A stretch of 64,000 bases of DNA from Candidatus Thiothrix anitrata (GCF_017901155.1 NZ_CP072800.1:2879283-2943282); one strand, 5' to 3'; shown: positions 47,606-59,356, counted from the first letter of the stretch. Translations and numbers: made by a program. Notes: generated by a model not told the origin, from the sequence alone.

Positions 47606-50203
47606 CTAATGAAAAAGCTGATTAATTTGTTGGTAAATGTTCTTGCCTTGCGCGTCCTTTGCCAAAGCCAGCAGGAATAATCCGCCGCTTTGGTGCGCCC
47701 ACTGTTGACCGACCACGGCTTTTTCGCGGGCATCGTCAGCGGTTTGCAGGTATTCACCTTTGTATTCCACCACCACAGTGCGCCCGTCATAGAGTTCAGC
47801 GATGAAATCGGGGTAGAAATAGCCGCGAGCCAAGGGCAAGCGGAACGATGCCGCTTCGCGGTTAACCAGATTGCGTATCCAGTGTTTGACCTGCGGGTGC
47901 TGGTCGAGGGCTTGGGCACATTCAAATTCTTCGCCGCTGCTTTTCAGATCTTCGATTACCGGGTAATAGTGCTTGGTAAACGCATATTTGCCCCGGTAAA
48001 ACGGCACTCGCGCTGGGTACACATCGGGTTTAAAGGTGTATTGATAGGTTTCTGACACGCCTAACACGCTGGAATCTTCAAACAACCAGTGCTGGAAACC
48101 CCGCTCCGCCGCCTTGTGACGGCAAAACGCAATGCGGTCTTTAATGGCACGCGCTAACAGGAATTTGCTACGCACCAAGGCAGTGAGGGAAAAGCCGCGC
48201 ACCTTGGTTAAATGCCCCACCAATTGCACCAGCCAGCGGATCATCTCGCTTGGGCTAACATCGGCTTGACGCACTTCCCGATCCAGCCAACGCACCAGCA
48301 CGGTGTCGTCAATGTCAAGTTCGATCAGGTTGAGGTTCGGGGTTTCGCCCTGCTCTGCCAGTTTGTAACTGACGTGACCACCTTGCAGGAACACCTCAAA
48401 CACGCGCCCGGATTCGCGGATTTCAAACTGCGGCAGTTCCACCGGAAAATCCAGCAATGACCAACCGCCTTGGGTGTAGAGGTAGGATTCGGGTTCGAGC
48501 AGGCGCAGTTGGTTTTCTTCGCGCACACACAGCAAGGGCAATGGAGCGAACACTTCGCCGCGCATTGCCGGGGCAAGCTGGGCTTTGACACGCAGGTTGT
48601 GCTGTTCCACCTGTTGCTGGACTTGCGCCTTTTGTTTGCCGGTGAAGCCTTGCAGGATCAGCGTTGCGGTCGGTTCGTCGATCAAGCCTGTGAACGCGAG
48701 TTGTTCGCCGTTGTTTAGGGTGAATTCGCTGGATTCTTCGGCAATCGCAGGGCGTGATGACGTATTTTCCGTGCCATCAAACAGGCTGTACTGGTTGCCG
48801 TGTTGCAGGTGTTGCGGCAATTCCAGCGGGTCGAAACCCATGCTTTGCACCATTTTGTCGGTCAGTGCAGCAGCGGCTTTGGCAAAGTTGGGGGAAACCA
48901 GATGGGCGTAAGCGCGGTTTAGGGCTTCGTGTTGGCGGCGTTGGGCATACGGCATCCGCAACACCCGCCCCAGCAATTGCTCCGCGTCTTTGCTGGATTT
49001 TACGTCTTTGACTGAGCAGAACACGTAAGCAAACGAGCAATCCCAGCCCTCTTTCAAGGCTTCCACGGTGATAATGTATTCAATCGGGCAGGCGGGGTTG
49101 AACAGATCAATGCCGTCGAGTTCGCGCTGGTTGCCGGTGACGATGGCGATTTGCGGCGCGGCAATGCCGAGTTGTTCGATCAGGAAGGTTTTCAGCACTT
49201 CAAAAGTGACTTCGCCGCTTTTGTTTTCGGCTTGGAACAAGGCAATCGGGCGCACGGAATCGCCGGATTTAATCGCTTCTTGCGCCAGTTGTTTGCGGGT
49301 CAACACTGCATCACGCACCGCACCTTCCCATTCGTGGTGTTCGCTGAGCATGATCGGCAGCTTGATCATATTGGCGGCTTTCAACTGCGAGGCGGAAACG
49401 TGGTGCAGCACGTTGGAGGCGGATTCGCGGCTGGTATCCGGCGTGGCGGTCAGTTCCAGTACGCACGCGGGGTGGATGCGTTTGAGGGTATCGAAGGTGA
49501 GTTTGGTACGGGCGTTATGGGCTTCGTCCATGATCACCAGCGGCTGTTTGAGTGCCAGCAGGTTGGCGAAGGAATATTTGATGTTGCCAAGATTCGCAGC
49601 GGTCAAACCGTTGGGCTTGAGGTCGGCTTCGCTGACTTTTTCCAAACGTGCGTCATGGGGGCTAATTCCGGCAAAATGTGGCTCGAAATCTTCATGGTAG
49701 GCGTAGACCTTGCGTCCGCTGGTGTCTTCGACGCGCAGGGTGGCGAGTGTGCCGACCACAATGATGGCTTTGTTGCCAATGTCTTGCTTGCGGATGCGGG
49801 TTACGTCGCCAATGTCCAGCACCATTAAACGGTCTACACCGAATTCGTCTTCGAGCGCAGCACTGTAGGGGTGTCCCGGTTTTTGCAGGGCTTCCAGCGT
49901 TTGTTCGCGGATGGTGTTGGTGGGGACTAGCCACAACACAATCGGGTAATCTTGTTCCAGATAGGCGCGTTTGGCGATGCCAACGGCGTAGGAAGCCAGC
50001 ACGGTTTTGCCGCCGCCCGTGGGCAGGCGCAGGCACACATACGGCACTTGCGCGAAACTGTGGTGCAAATACGGCAGCGGCTGGCGATTCTGGCGTTGCT
50101 GGGCGCGGGTGAACGCCTCCTCCACGGGCATGAGGCGGGCTTCTTCGAGGAATTCACGCAGGATTTGCAGCGTTTCGTTTTGGTAGTTTTTTAGCTCGAA
50201 CAT
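47606..50203 (-). CDS. Type III restriction enzyme Res-like subunit (helicase-endonuclease)
   Basis: 865 residues. Superfamily 2 helicase core: LPTGGGKTVLASY (motif I), DEAHNAR (motif II), LTATPD (III), EGWDCSFAYVF (V) and QLLGRVLRMPYA (VI). The C-terminal nuclease module has YFYPDFIAELYDGRTVVVEYKG, a PD...ExK-type site, so the enzyme looks catalytically complete. Its ATG overlaps the stop of a DUF2442 gene (TGATG). The corresponding Mod gene lies 0.8 kb upstream but is internally deleted, so the pair should no longer form a working Type III system. Type III Res needs Mod for DNA recognition and is therefore probably silent, unless it has another partner. Confidence 0.88.
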   Translation of the reverse strand: MFELKNYQNETLQILREFLEEARLMPVEEAFTRAQQRQNRQPLPYLHHSFAQVPYVCLRLPTGGGKTVLASYAVGIAKRAYLEQDYPIVLWLVPTNTIREQTLEALQKPGHPYSAALEDEFGVDRLMVLDIGDVTRIRKQDIGNKAIIVVGTLATLRVEDTSGRKVYAYHEDFEPHFAGISPHDARLEKVSEADLKPNGLTAANLGNIKYSFANLLALKQPLVIMDEAHNARTKLTFDTLKRIHPACVLELTATPDTSRESASNVLHHVSASQLKAANMIKLPIMLSEHHEWEGAVRDAVLTRKQLAQEAIKSGDSVRPIALFQAENKSGEVTFEVLKTFLIEQLGIAAPQIAIVTGNQRELDGIDLFNPACPIEYIITVEALKEGWDCSFAYVFCSVKDVKSSKDAEQLLGRVLRMPYAQRRQHEALNRAYAHLVSPNFAKAAAALTDKMVQSMGFDPLELPQHLQHGNQYSLFDGTENTSSRPAIAEESSEFTLNNGEQLAFTGLIDEPTATLILQGFTGKQKAQVQQQVEQHNLRVKAQLAPAMRGEVFAPLPLLCVREENQLRLLEPESYLYTQGGWSLLDFPVELPQFEIRESGRVFEVFLQGGHVSYKLAEQGETPNLNLIELDIDDTVLVRWLDREVRQADVSPSEMIRWLVQLVGHLTKVRGFSLTALVRSKFLLARAIKDRIAFCRHKAAERGFQHWLFEDSSVLGVSETYQYTFKPDVYPARVPFYRGKYAFTKHYYPVIEDLKSSGEEFECAQALDQHPQVKHWIRNLVNREAASFRLPLARGYFYPDFIAELYDGRTVVVEYKGEYLQTADDAREKAVVGQQWAHQSGGLFLLALAKDAQGKNIYQQINQLFH

Positions 50204-50448
50204 CAGGCAGCTTGGCGTTGCGGCTGTGTCATCAACATGCTGTCAATGCTCAATTGGTAATCCAGATCAGGCCATTCAATGCCTGTACCCTGGCAGATAA
50301 AATTATAGTTTTTTAGCTGGATAACAGAAGCCTGCTGCAACTCCCGATACCAGGTCATGGGGGTTAGGATTACCCGCCCATCATCAAGCTCCACATGCAA
50401 ATAACGTTCGTCGAATCTGACTGATTTACCCTTGGTTAAAGTACTCAT
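50203..50448 (-). CDS. DUF2442 domain protein
   Basis: 81 residues from the preferred ATG 50448 (an upstream start at 50493 is possible). The core VRFDERYLHVELDDGRVILTPMTWYRELQQAS and a later GTGIEWPDLDYQLSIDSML are typical of DUF2442, a small beta-rich family found with DUF4160. It overlaps the end of the DUF4160 gene by 23 bases and its stop overlaps the res start by one base, so all three are translationally linked. DUF4160-DUF2442 pairs are often suspected of being toxin-antitoxin-like; not demonstrated as far as I know. Confidence 0.8.
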   Translation of the reverse strand: MSTLTKGKSVRFDERYLHVELDDGRVILTPMTWYRELQQASVIQLKNYNFICQGTGIEWPDLDYQLSIDSMLMTQPQRQAA

Positions 50449-50659
50449 CCCACCTTCTCCCGAATTCATCTTGGTTTGCTTCAACAATGGCAAGTGCCTT
50501 TTTAAGCTCTTTGGGTTTCATGTGGCTATTTGTCACCAGTAATGTACCCAACTCGATTTTAGCGAAACTGTCGCCTTTCATCACATGAATGTGTTTCGGG
50601 TCATGTTCGTTCGCATAGAAGAAGAACCTGAAACCCTCCTCAACTAATAGTGTTGGCAT
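50426..50659 (-). CDS. DUF4160 domain protein
   Basis: 77 residues that form one DUF4160 unit: GFRFFFYANEHDPKHIHVMKGDSFAKIEL with the conserved EHxPxHIHV core, followed by KPKELKKALAIVEANQDEFGRRWDEYF. The His pair suggests metal binding or catalysis. It is the upstream member of the DUF4160-DUF2442 pair ahead of res and starts 66 bases after the antitoxin-like gene. Confidence 0.82.
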   Translation of the reverse strand: MPTLLVEEGFRFFFYANEHDPKHIHVMKGDSFAKIELGTLLVTNSHMKPKELKKALAIVEANQDEFGRRWDEYFNQG

Positions 50660-50725
50660 TTATTGTCCCTTGATATTCTTAGACTTTACCAAATTACCCC
50701 ACCCGCACATCATTTCGACAACGAG

Positions 50726-50935
50726 TCAGTCTTGCAGCAGCTCTTGCAGTTTTTCGTCAGTTAACCCATTTCGTTTGGCTTCAGCGGTCATTTCCGTCGC
50801 TATTTCGTCCAAGTTACGCTTATCCCCCAACATCAGCAGCGCAAGTTGTAAGGCATTGAGAATAAAATTATCTCGATTCGGTAGCTGGGCTACCCTGTTG
50901 CCGATGTCGTTAGGCAATTCAATCGTGAGTTGCAT
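50726..50935 (-). CDS. Antitoxin-like small protein without partner toxin
   Basis: 69 residues. An N-terminal beta strand MQLTIELPNDIGNRV and C-terminal helices IATEMTAEAKRNGLTDEKLQELLQD are the layout of small antitoxins that pair with PIN-domain toxins. GAGGAA precedes the ATG at 50935 by six bases; a start two codons upstream is possible. The position where a vapC-type toxin would be expected (downstream, lower coordinates) is occupied by the DUF4160 gene, so it is an orphan. Confidence 0.55.
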   Translation of the reverse strand: MQLTIELPNDIGNRVAQLPNRDNFILNALQLALLMLGDKRNLDEIATEMTAEAKRNGLTDEKLQELLQD

Positions 50936-50997
50936 CGTCATTTCCTCGGTTACAATCTATTGGCTCATGATAGCCAGTTTTACAGGAATCGGCTAAT

Positions 50998-51849
50998 TTA
51001 CCCCACCCGCACATCATACGGTATCTGCTTAAACGTTATCCCTTCCGCTGCCAGTCGCCCTGCCCCGAAGCGGCTGGTTTCGCCGTAAATCACGCGCTTG
51101 CCGGGGTGTTTGGGCAACCCGTACAGCACGGTTTGGGTGAGGACGTTGCCACCTTGCGGGCGGCGGTCGCCGAGGATGCCGTTGTAGAGCAAGTAATACG
51201 CTGTGCCGTCGTGGATGCCGAGCAAGGGGGAAAGCGTGTCTGGGGCGATCCACGGGGTTCGGGTTTCCAGATACCAGACGTAGGCGGCGAGGGTGGGGAA
51301 ACGGATGGCTTTGTCGATCATGCCGTACTCGTCGAAGACGGTTGCGCCGAGGCGACAGAAGGTGAATCCGCCGCCGCCCTGCCAGTTAACGGCTTTGGAA
51401 ATGCCGCCTTGTTCGCCGTCCACCACTTTTTGCAGGCGCAGCTGGCAATGCGTCACTGCGTGGTCGCCCATTTCTACGCCGATGTAGTGCCGCCCCATTT
51501 TGTGCGCTACCGCTGCGGTCGTGCCTGACCCCAAAAACGAATCCAACACCCAATCGCCCGGATTCGTCGCAATATGCAAAATCCGCTCAATCAACCGCTC
51601 CGGCTTCGGTGTATCGAATATATTGTCCCTGCCAAACAATGCGTGAATTTCTTTCTTAGCCTCATCCGTATGACCAGTCTCTTCATGTCCCCACCACGTA
51701 TTCGGTACGATTCCCGGTGCTTCAGATAAATATTGCTTGAAAGACGGTGCGCCATAACCCAACGCGGGGACGCATTCCAGCAAACGGTACGGCACATGCC
51801 GCGCCGTCTGGAGGGATGCGGGTTTATTCAGCCAATCAAGTAATGGCAT
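50998..51849 (-). pseudogene. Type III-like adenine methyltransferase (Mod), internally deleted
   Basis: The 283-residue frame starts with MPLLDWLNKPASLQTARHVPYRLLE, which looks like the natural N-terminus of this methyltransferase group, then jumps at about residue 30 straight to GAPSFKQYLSEAPGIVPNTWW, a segment that normally lies after the catalytic DPPY motif. Retained are TPKPERLIERIL, the SAM-binding DSFLGSGTTAAVAHKMGRHYIGVEM and the C-terminal part. The DPPY motif and roughly 250-350 residues are missing without loss of frame. Only 30 bases separate its start from the hisD stop, so the lost part is not upstream. The product cannot methylate DNA as a normal Mod would. Confidence 0.8.
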
Positions 51850-51879
51850 GAATAGCCTTTAGCCGTATTATCACCGTGC

Positions 51880-53184
51880 TTACGACTCAATAATCCGGTA
51901 TTCCGCCGAACGCCCGTGTGCCGTCAAGCCTTCGCCATGTGCCAACACCGAGGCGATTTGTCCCAATGCCGAAGCTCCTTGCGCAGAACAATCAATCAAC
52001 GAAGAACGTTTCTGGAAGTCGTAAACCCCCAACGGGCTGGAAAAACGTGCAGTGCGCGAAGTCGGCAATACGTGGTTTGGCCCCGCGCAGTAATCGCCCA
52101 CGGCTTCTGCGGTGTAACGCCCCATGAAAATCGCTCCGGCGTGACGGATTTGCGCTGCCATTTCACGCGGATTTTCCACTGAAAGCTCTAAGTGTTCCGG
52201 CGCGATATAATTGGCGACTTTCACCGCTTCATCCATATCCTGCACCTGAATCAACACCCCACGACCTTCCAGCGATTTGGAAATAATGGTTTTGCGTGGC
52301 ATTTCTTCCAGCAAGCGCGTAATGCTGGCTTTCACTTGTTCGATGAAATCCGCATCCGGGCATACCAAAATGGATTGCGCGTCTTCGTCATGTTCGGCTT
52401 GCGAGAATAAATCCATCGCAATCCAGTCCGGGTTGGTTTTACCGTCACACACCACCAGAATCTCGGAAGGCCCCGCGATCATGTCGATGCCAACCGTGCC
52501 GTACACCATGCGTTTGGCGGTTGCCACGTAAATATTGCCGGGGCCGACCACTTTATCCACCTGCGGCACGGTTTGCGTACCGTAAGCCAACGCCGCCACT
52601 GCCTGCGCCCCGCCGATAGCAAATACCCGGTCAACACCCGCAATCGCCGCCGCCGCCAATACCAATTCGTTAACTTCACCATCCGGGGTTGGCACGACCA
52701 TAATCAACTCTGGCACGCCCGCGACTTTCGCAGGCACAGCATTCATCAGCACCGAGGAAGGATACGCCGCCTTACCACCGGGCACATATAAACCCACCCG
52801 ATCCAACGCCGTGACCTGTTGACCCAGCAATGTACCGTCAGCTTCGGTGTAGCTCCACGAGTCCATTTTCTGGTGTTCCGCATACGCCCGGATGCGTTGC
52901 GCGGCCTCTTCCAATGCCGCACGTTGCGCCGCCGGAATCACCGTCAAGGCAGTTTGTAAACGCGCCAACGGAATTTCCAACTCCGCCATACCCGCCACAC
53001 TCATGCGGTCAAAACGGTTGGTGTATTCCACCACCGCGTCATCACCGCGTTTGCGCACGTCTTTGAGAATACCGTTAACCGTGTTGAAAACCGCGTCATC
53101 GGAAACGCTATCCCACACCAGCATCGCGTCCAAGTCTTGCCAGAAGTTCGCGTCACCCGCATTTAACTGTTTGATCGTTAACAT
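51880..53184 (-). CDS. hisD: Histidinol dehydrogenase
   Basis: 434 residues from ATG 53184, which has GAGGGG seven bases upstream; a TTG two codons earlier is less likely. Oxidises L-histidinol to L-histidine with two NAD+. Typical blocks: [65 protein letters not shown] and the Zn/His region [11 protein letters not shown] with APEHLEL. It follows aroG by two bases in a murA-hisG-aroG-hisD run. Confidence 0.97.
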   Translation of the reverse strand: MLTIKQLNAGDANFWQDLDAMLVWDSVSDDAVFNTVNGILKDVRKRGDDAVVEYTNRFDRMSVAGMAELEIPLARLQTALTVIPAAQRAALEEAAQRIRAYAEHQKMDSWSYTEADGTLLGQQVTALDRVGLYVPGGKAAYPSSVLMNAVPAKVAGVPELIMVVPTPDGEVNELVLAAAAIAGVDRVFAIGGAQAVAALAYGTQTVPQVDKVVGPGNIYVATAKRMVYGTVGIDMIAGPSEILVVCDGKTNPDWIAMDLFSQAEHDEDAQSILVCPDADFIEQVKASITRLLEEMPRKTIISKSLEGRGVLIQVQDMDEAVKVANYIAPEHLELSVENPREMAAQIRHAGAIFMGRYTAEAVGDYCAGPNHVLPTSRTARFSSPLGVYDFQKRSSLIDCSAQGASALGQIASVLAHGEGLTAHGRSAEYRIIES

Positions 53185-53186
53185 AC

Positions 53187-54244
53187 TCAAACCCCTCTAC
53201 GTTTTTCAACAGCTTCCGCCAACTGGTGCAACATCGCGTCAGTGGTATCCCAGTTAACGCAAGCGTCGGTAATGCTTTGCCCGTAAACCAATTCTTCGCG
53301 CTTTTTGCCGTCGGCTTTTTGATTGCCTTCGACCAAATGGCTTTCGATCATGACCCCGGCAATCGCTTTGCTACCGCCTGCAATTTGCGCTGCAACATCC
53401 GTCGCAACATCCGGTTGACGGCGGTAATCTTTGTAGCTGTTGGCATGGCTGAAATCGACCATCAAATACGGTGGCAAATTCACCTTTTTCAGGCTTTCCA
53501 CCGCAGCAGCAACGCTGGCAGCATCGTAATTCGGCTCGCGCCCACCGCGCAAAATCACATGACAGTCTTCATTGCCTTTGGTAGCAAAAATCGCCGTGCG
53601 CCCTTCCTTGGTCACTGACAGGAAATGGTGCGGGCGACTCGCCGCGCCAATCGCATCCACCGCGATATTCAGATTACCATTAGTACCATTTTTAAAGCCA
53701 ATCGGGCAGGAAATTCCCGAAGACAATTCGCGATGCCCCTGACTTTCGGTCGTCCGTGCTCCAATCGCCGCCCAACTGATCAAATCAGCAATGTATTGCG
53801 GGCTGATTAAATCCAAATATTCAGTCGCCGCTGGCATACCCTGATTATTCAAATCCAGCAATAACTTACGCGCAGTACGCAAGCCCTTATTGATGTGGAA
53901 ACTGTTATCCATATCCGGGTCATTGATCAAACCTTTCCAGCCAACCGTGGTACGCGGCTTTTCAAAGTAAACCCGCATAATGATGTGTAACTGATCTTTC
54001 AGGGAATGACGCAAATGCTGCAAGCGAGCTGCGTATTCCAACGCTGCATCCACATCATGAATCGAACAAGGCCCAGTGATAACCAGCAAACGATCATCCT
54101 CACCGTGTAAAATAGCGTGTGCCGCCTGACGTGCAAGATAAACCGTTTCGGTTGCCGCATCGGTCAGTGGGTATTCCCGGTGCAACTCCATCGGTGGAGC
54201 TAATTCGTGCATACCAATAATGCGCAAATCATCAGTCTGGTATT

Positions 54245-54248
<4 letters not shown>
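53187..54248 (-). CDS. aroG: 3-deoxy-7-phosphoheptulonate (DAHP) synthase, AroG type
   Basis: 353 residues, class I DAHP synthase of the E. coli AroG/F/H group; condenses PEP and erythrose 4-phosphate to open the shikimate pathway. Seen: [13 protein letters not shown] at the N-terminus, [77 protein letters not shown] and [13 protein letters not shown]. Start and hisG stop overlap by four bases (ATGA). Placement of aroG inside a histidine gene run is unusual and ties it translationally to hisG and hisD. Which aromatic amino acid inhibits it cannot be told. Confidence 0.96.
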
Positions 54249-56180
<1,932 letters not shown>

Positions 56181-56334
56181 TCAGCAAAAGGATGGAATAA
56201 TAGCGAAAAAGGCAACATTACGGAACTAAACGGGCGCGATACGCTTCTAATCTTGCAACATTGGGGAACTGATTTGACACGGCGAGGGCAAGCAAAGTGT
56301 TAAACGGTAAAAAACAAAACTGGGGTCACAATCA

Positions 56335-58830
56335 ATGATGGCAAAATTACGCCGCCCAAGAGGGAGTCGCATCCTTGCGCCCTTCCTGCTGCTGTTGGGC
56401 TTAACAACAACACACCATGCGAATGCATTTTACAACAGCACCTCGGCACTGGGCACGAACACCAACGAAATCATGGAAGATGACGCAAGTGCGCCGTTCA
56501 TTGATTTAATGAAAATGTCGCTACCATTTCGTGAAGCACGCCCCCTCACCAAAGGCGAAATCCAATACGACCGCTACGGTTGGCCACGCAGCATTGCGCC
56601 CGGCGGGCAAGCTGGCACGCGCATCCTCAATAAACTCCCGGCTGGCACGATTCCACGTGGCTTTTACACGGTACTCTACGAAGGCCAAGGCAAGCTTGAA
56701 TACGGCAACGATGCTTCGCTGGTGGAACACACGCCGGGGCGCGATGTGATATTAATTGACCCCGGCAAAGACAATGAACTCAGTGCCACACTGTTCATCA
56801 AAGCCACCAACCCCGCTAACCATTTACGCAATATCCGTATATTGCCACAGGGCGGGATTTGTGCGAGTAATCCGTTTCAGCGCGTCGCCAGTGCGGGGCA
56901 ATGCCAAGGCGATTACTGGTCGTTTGAACAGCATTCCAGCAAAATCATTTTTAACCCGGATTACCTGAAATACATGCGTGATTTCCGCGTGATTCGCTTT
57001 ATGAATATGAGCGGCATTACCCGCAACCCAGTGTATGCGTGGGAAGACCGTGCCAGCATTGACCAATCCACTTGGGGTGGCGCAGAAGGCATACGCGGCG
57101 CACCGATGGAAGTGATGGTGGAACTGGCGAACCGGTTGCACGCCGACCCGTGGTTTTCATTACCACACGCCGCCAGTGACGACTTTATCCGACGCTTTGC
57201 TGATTACGTAAAAGTGCATCTTGACCCCACCCTCAAGGTGTATGTGGAATACACCAACGAGGCTTGGAACGGCATATTCAACCAACACGCCTATGTCAAA
57301 CAACAAGGGATGCGCTTAGGGCTTGATCCCGACCCGTTGCAAGCCAGCTATAAGTTCTATTCGCAACGTTCTGTGGAAGTCTTTCGCATCTGGGAACAAA
57401 TCTTCGGTGGCAAAGAACGTTTAGTACGCGTCATGGGAGGCTTGATCGGTAGCACTCAAATGAGCAAAGCCATTTTAAATCACCAGGGTGCGTATCGTTC
57501 CACCGACGCTTACGCGGTTGCCCCGTATGTTTACGGCGACACCAAGGCGTTGCGTCAGGCACGCTCGGTGAGTGATATTTTCCGTATTATGACCGACCCC
57601 AAATACCCGCATTCCCTGCCCAATGAAATTGAGTTAATTCGCAAACAAGCCGATGTTGCCCGTAGTTTTGGAGTCGACTTAATTGCTTACGAGGGTGGGC
57701 AACACTTAGTGGACTGGAACACCAAATCCAACGATCAACACCCCAATAACTTGTTTTACCAAGCCAATCGCCACCCGCAAATGGGGGTGATCTACAAACG
57801 CTTGCTGGAAGGTTGGCGGCAAGCGGGGGGTAAATTATTCGTGCATTACACCTCGCCGCGTATTTACCAAAAATACGGCAGTTTTGGCGCGAAGGAGTTT
57901 ATTACCCAACCCGACAGCAAAGCACCCAAACATCAGGCCATGATCAACTTTTCACGCAGCAATCCGTGCTGGTGGGCGGGATGTGCCGGTAACAGCTTGG
58001 TACGCCACACCAAACCCGCCACCACCTTGGAGGCAATGAAAATCCAGTCAGAACCGCTGGATGCCACCGCGCCACAACACGAGCCGGTGCACGGTGAACC
58101 ACCACCATTCCCAATGGGTAACGTCACACCTGAACAAGAGTTCGTCATCAACAATCCAATACAGATAGCACGACCTGTTCCACCCCCACCAGCACAACGC
58201 GTCTTGGTGTCAATGCGTAACTCCCCCGGAGAACGTTACGTCAATGGCGGTAACGCCCTGATTCATTTACGACGCAATGGATCTGACCCTTGGCAGGGCG
58301 CGGCACATTACCTATTACGCACCGTAGCACACGGCAAAATTGATGGCATCCAAGACCTCGCCGCGTTATGGCAGGCAAGCTGGGATCAAAACAACCTTTA
58401 CCTGCGTATCGGAGTAGAAGACAACCGCTTTGTCGCTAATAGCACCGTACCTTGGCACAACGATTCCATCGAAGTGTATTTAGATGCCGACGGCTCATTT
58501 AACGGTCAATACGACGGACGCAACGACTTCCACTTCATCTTTGATATTGCCAATAACAAAGTGGCACTCGGCAAAAACTCCCCGCCGCAAGAACGTATTG
58601 CGCTGAACCAACGCGTGATCCGCGAAGGCCAAGGCTATGTACTGGAAGTCACCTTGCCTTGGAATTCGGTGAGGATGTCCCCTCGCCCCGGAATGCGCAT
58701 TGGGCTGGATGTGCACATCAATGACAACGACGGCACACCACAGCGCAAAGGCAAACTCACATGGCGAGCGCGAGAGGATGAAGCATGGCGCAACCCTGCG
58801 CTGTTCGGGCGCGTGATTTTGGGGGAATAA
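56335..58830 (+). CDS. Secreted glycosidase-like protein with C-terminal CBM9-like domain
   Basis: 831 residues. A Sec signal peptide (MMAKLRRPRGSRILAPFLLLL..., cut after HANA) leads to a ~520-residue domain homologous to the lipoprotein encoded at 19610: FYTVLYEGQGKLEYGN, IIFNPDYLKYMRDFRVIRFMN, VYVEYTNEAWN (Glu309, 57259-57261), LIAYEGGQHLV (Glu453, 57691-57693) and CWWAGC. The two Glu sit as in clan GH-A hydrolases. After a Pro-rich linker, residues about 640-831 match carbohydrate-binding family 9 (DGIQDLAALWQASWDQNNLYLRI; DSIEVYLDADGS; GYVLEVTLPWNSV; closing WRNPALFGRVIL). A polysaccharide-active secreted enzyme is the best reading, but no named GH family was recognised. Confidence 0.7.
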   Translation: MMAKLRRPRGSRILAPFLLLLGLTTTHHANAFYNSTSALGTNTNEIMEDDASAPFIDLMKMSLPFREARPLTKGEIQYDRYGWPRSIAPGGQAGTRILNKLPAGTIPRGFYTVLYEGQGKLEYGNDASLVEHTPGRDVILIDPGKDNELSATLFIKATNPANHLRNIRILPQGGICASNPFQRVASAGQCQGDYWSFEQHSSKIIFNPDYLKYMRDFRVIRFMNMSGITRNPVYAWEDRASIDQSTWGGAEGIRGAPMEVMVELANRLHADPWFSLPHAASDDFIRRFADYVKVHLDPTLKVYVEYTNEAWNGIFNQHAYVKQQGMRLGLDPDPLQASYKFYSQRSVEVFRIWEQIFGGKERLVRVMGGLIGSTQMSKAILNHQGAYRSTDAYAVAPYVYGDTKALRQARSVSDIFRIMTDPKYPHSLPNEIELIRKQADVARSFGVDLIAYEGGQHLVDWNTKSNDQHPNNLFYQANRHPQMGVIYKRLLEGWRQAGGKLFVHYTSPRIYQKYGSFGAKEFITQPDSKAPKHQAMINFSRSNPCWWAGCAGNSLVRHTKPATTLEAMKIQSEPLDATAPQHEPVHGEPPPFPMGNVTPEQEFVINNPIQIARPVPPPPAQRVLVSMRNSPGERYVNGGNALIHLRRNGSDPWQGAAHYLLRTVAHGKIDGIQDLAALWQASWDQNNLYLRIGVEDNRFVANSTVPWHNDSIEVYLDADGSFNGQYDGRNDFHFIFDIANNKVALGKNSPPQERIALNQRVIREGQGYVLEVTLPWNSVRMSPRPGMRIGLDVHINDNDGTPQRKGKLTWRAREDEAWRNPALFGRVILGE

Positions 58831-58849
58831 CTCCCCCAAGCTGGCGTTG

Positions 58850-59356
58850 TTAACTGGCGCGTGCTTTGTTAATAATCACGACCGGCGATTCGCAGAAAAT
58901 TGACAACTCAATCGCCGTTTCCACCGACTTTTGCGCGGAATGTCCTAAATGCAGGGCGGCAAGCGCGAAATCCATGCCCGCGCCGATCGCCTCATAGGTC
59001 AACACTTCTTCGATAAGCCAATGCTCGACCGCAAAGACTTTCCCCTCAAAACCGATGAGGTAGGAATTCTCGATGCGGGCGTGATTGGCTTTCTTGTTTT
59101 TCCACTCGGAAAACTCCGACAAAAACTCCAGCAACGCCTGCTCTGTTGCTGCTGCTGGCTTGCGCGTCGCCACAAACAGACGCAATAAACTGCTCTCTTC
59201 CGCCGAACCCACTGCACCAACCACCAAATCATTCACCTCAAACAACTTGGAATGACTAGTATTTTGCCCGCGTGTCTGCGTATGCCCACGCACCGTGATT
59301 GAGTCCGCCGCTATCTCATACCCCTCTTTCGTCACCCGACAAGCCACTACCGACAT
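58850..59356 (-). CDS. Proteasome/HslV-like Ntn hydrolase with Ser nucleophile
   Basis: 168 residues from ATG 59356, which has GGAGG with good spacing; an upstream in-frame start is unsupported. The N-terminus MSVVACRVTKEGYEIAADSITVRG aligns with the start of HslV and proteasome beta subunits after removal of Met: Ser at the nucleophile position instead of Thr, the Asp17 equivalent in AADS, Lys33 equivalent in SKLFEVNDLVVGAVGSAEE, and the GS/G turn. The rest keeps the beta-sandwich pattern (YLIGFEGKVFAVE; AIGAGMDFALAALHLG). An HslU-type ATPase is not nearby. A self-compartmentalised peptidase is plausible; substrate and partner are unknown. Confidence 0.7.
   Translation of the reverse strand: MSVVACRVTKEGYEIAADSITVRGHTQTRGQNTSHSKLFEVNDLVVGAVGSAEESSLLRLFVATRKPAAATEQALLEFLSEFSEWKNKKANHARIENSYLIGFEGKVFAVEHWLIEEVLTYEAIGAGMDFALAALHLGHSAQKSVETAIELSIFCESPVVIINKARAS

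Noticed and set aside
49068-49828. Two long open frames antisense to the res gene
   Set aside because: Composition follows the GC-rich third positions of res; protein sequences show no domain and start codons lack ribosome-binding sites.
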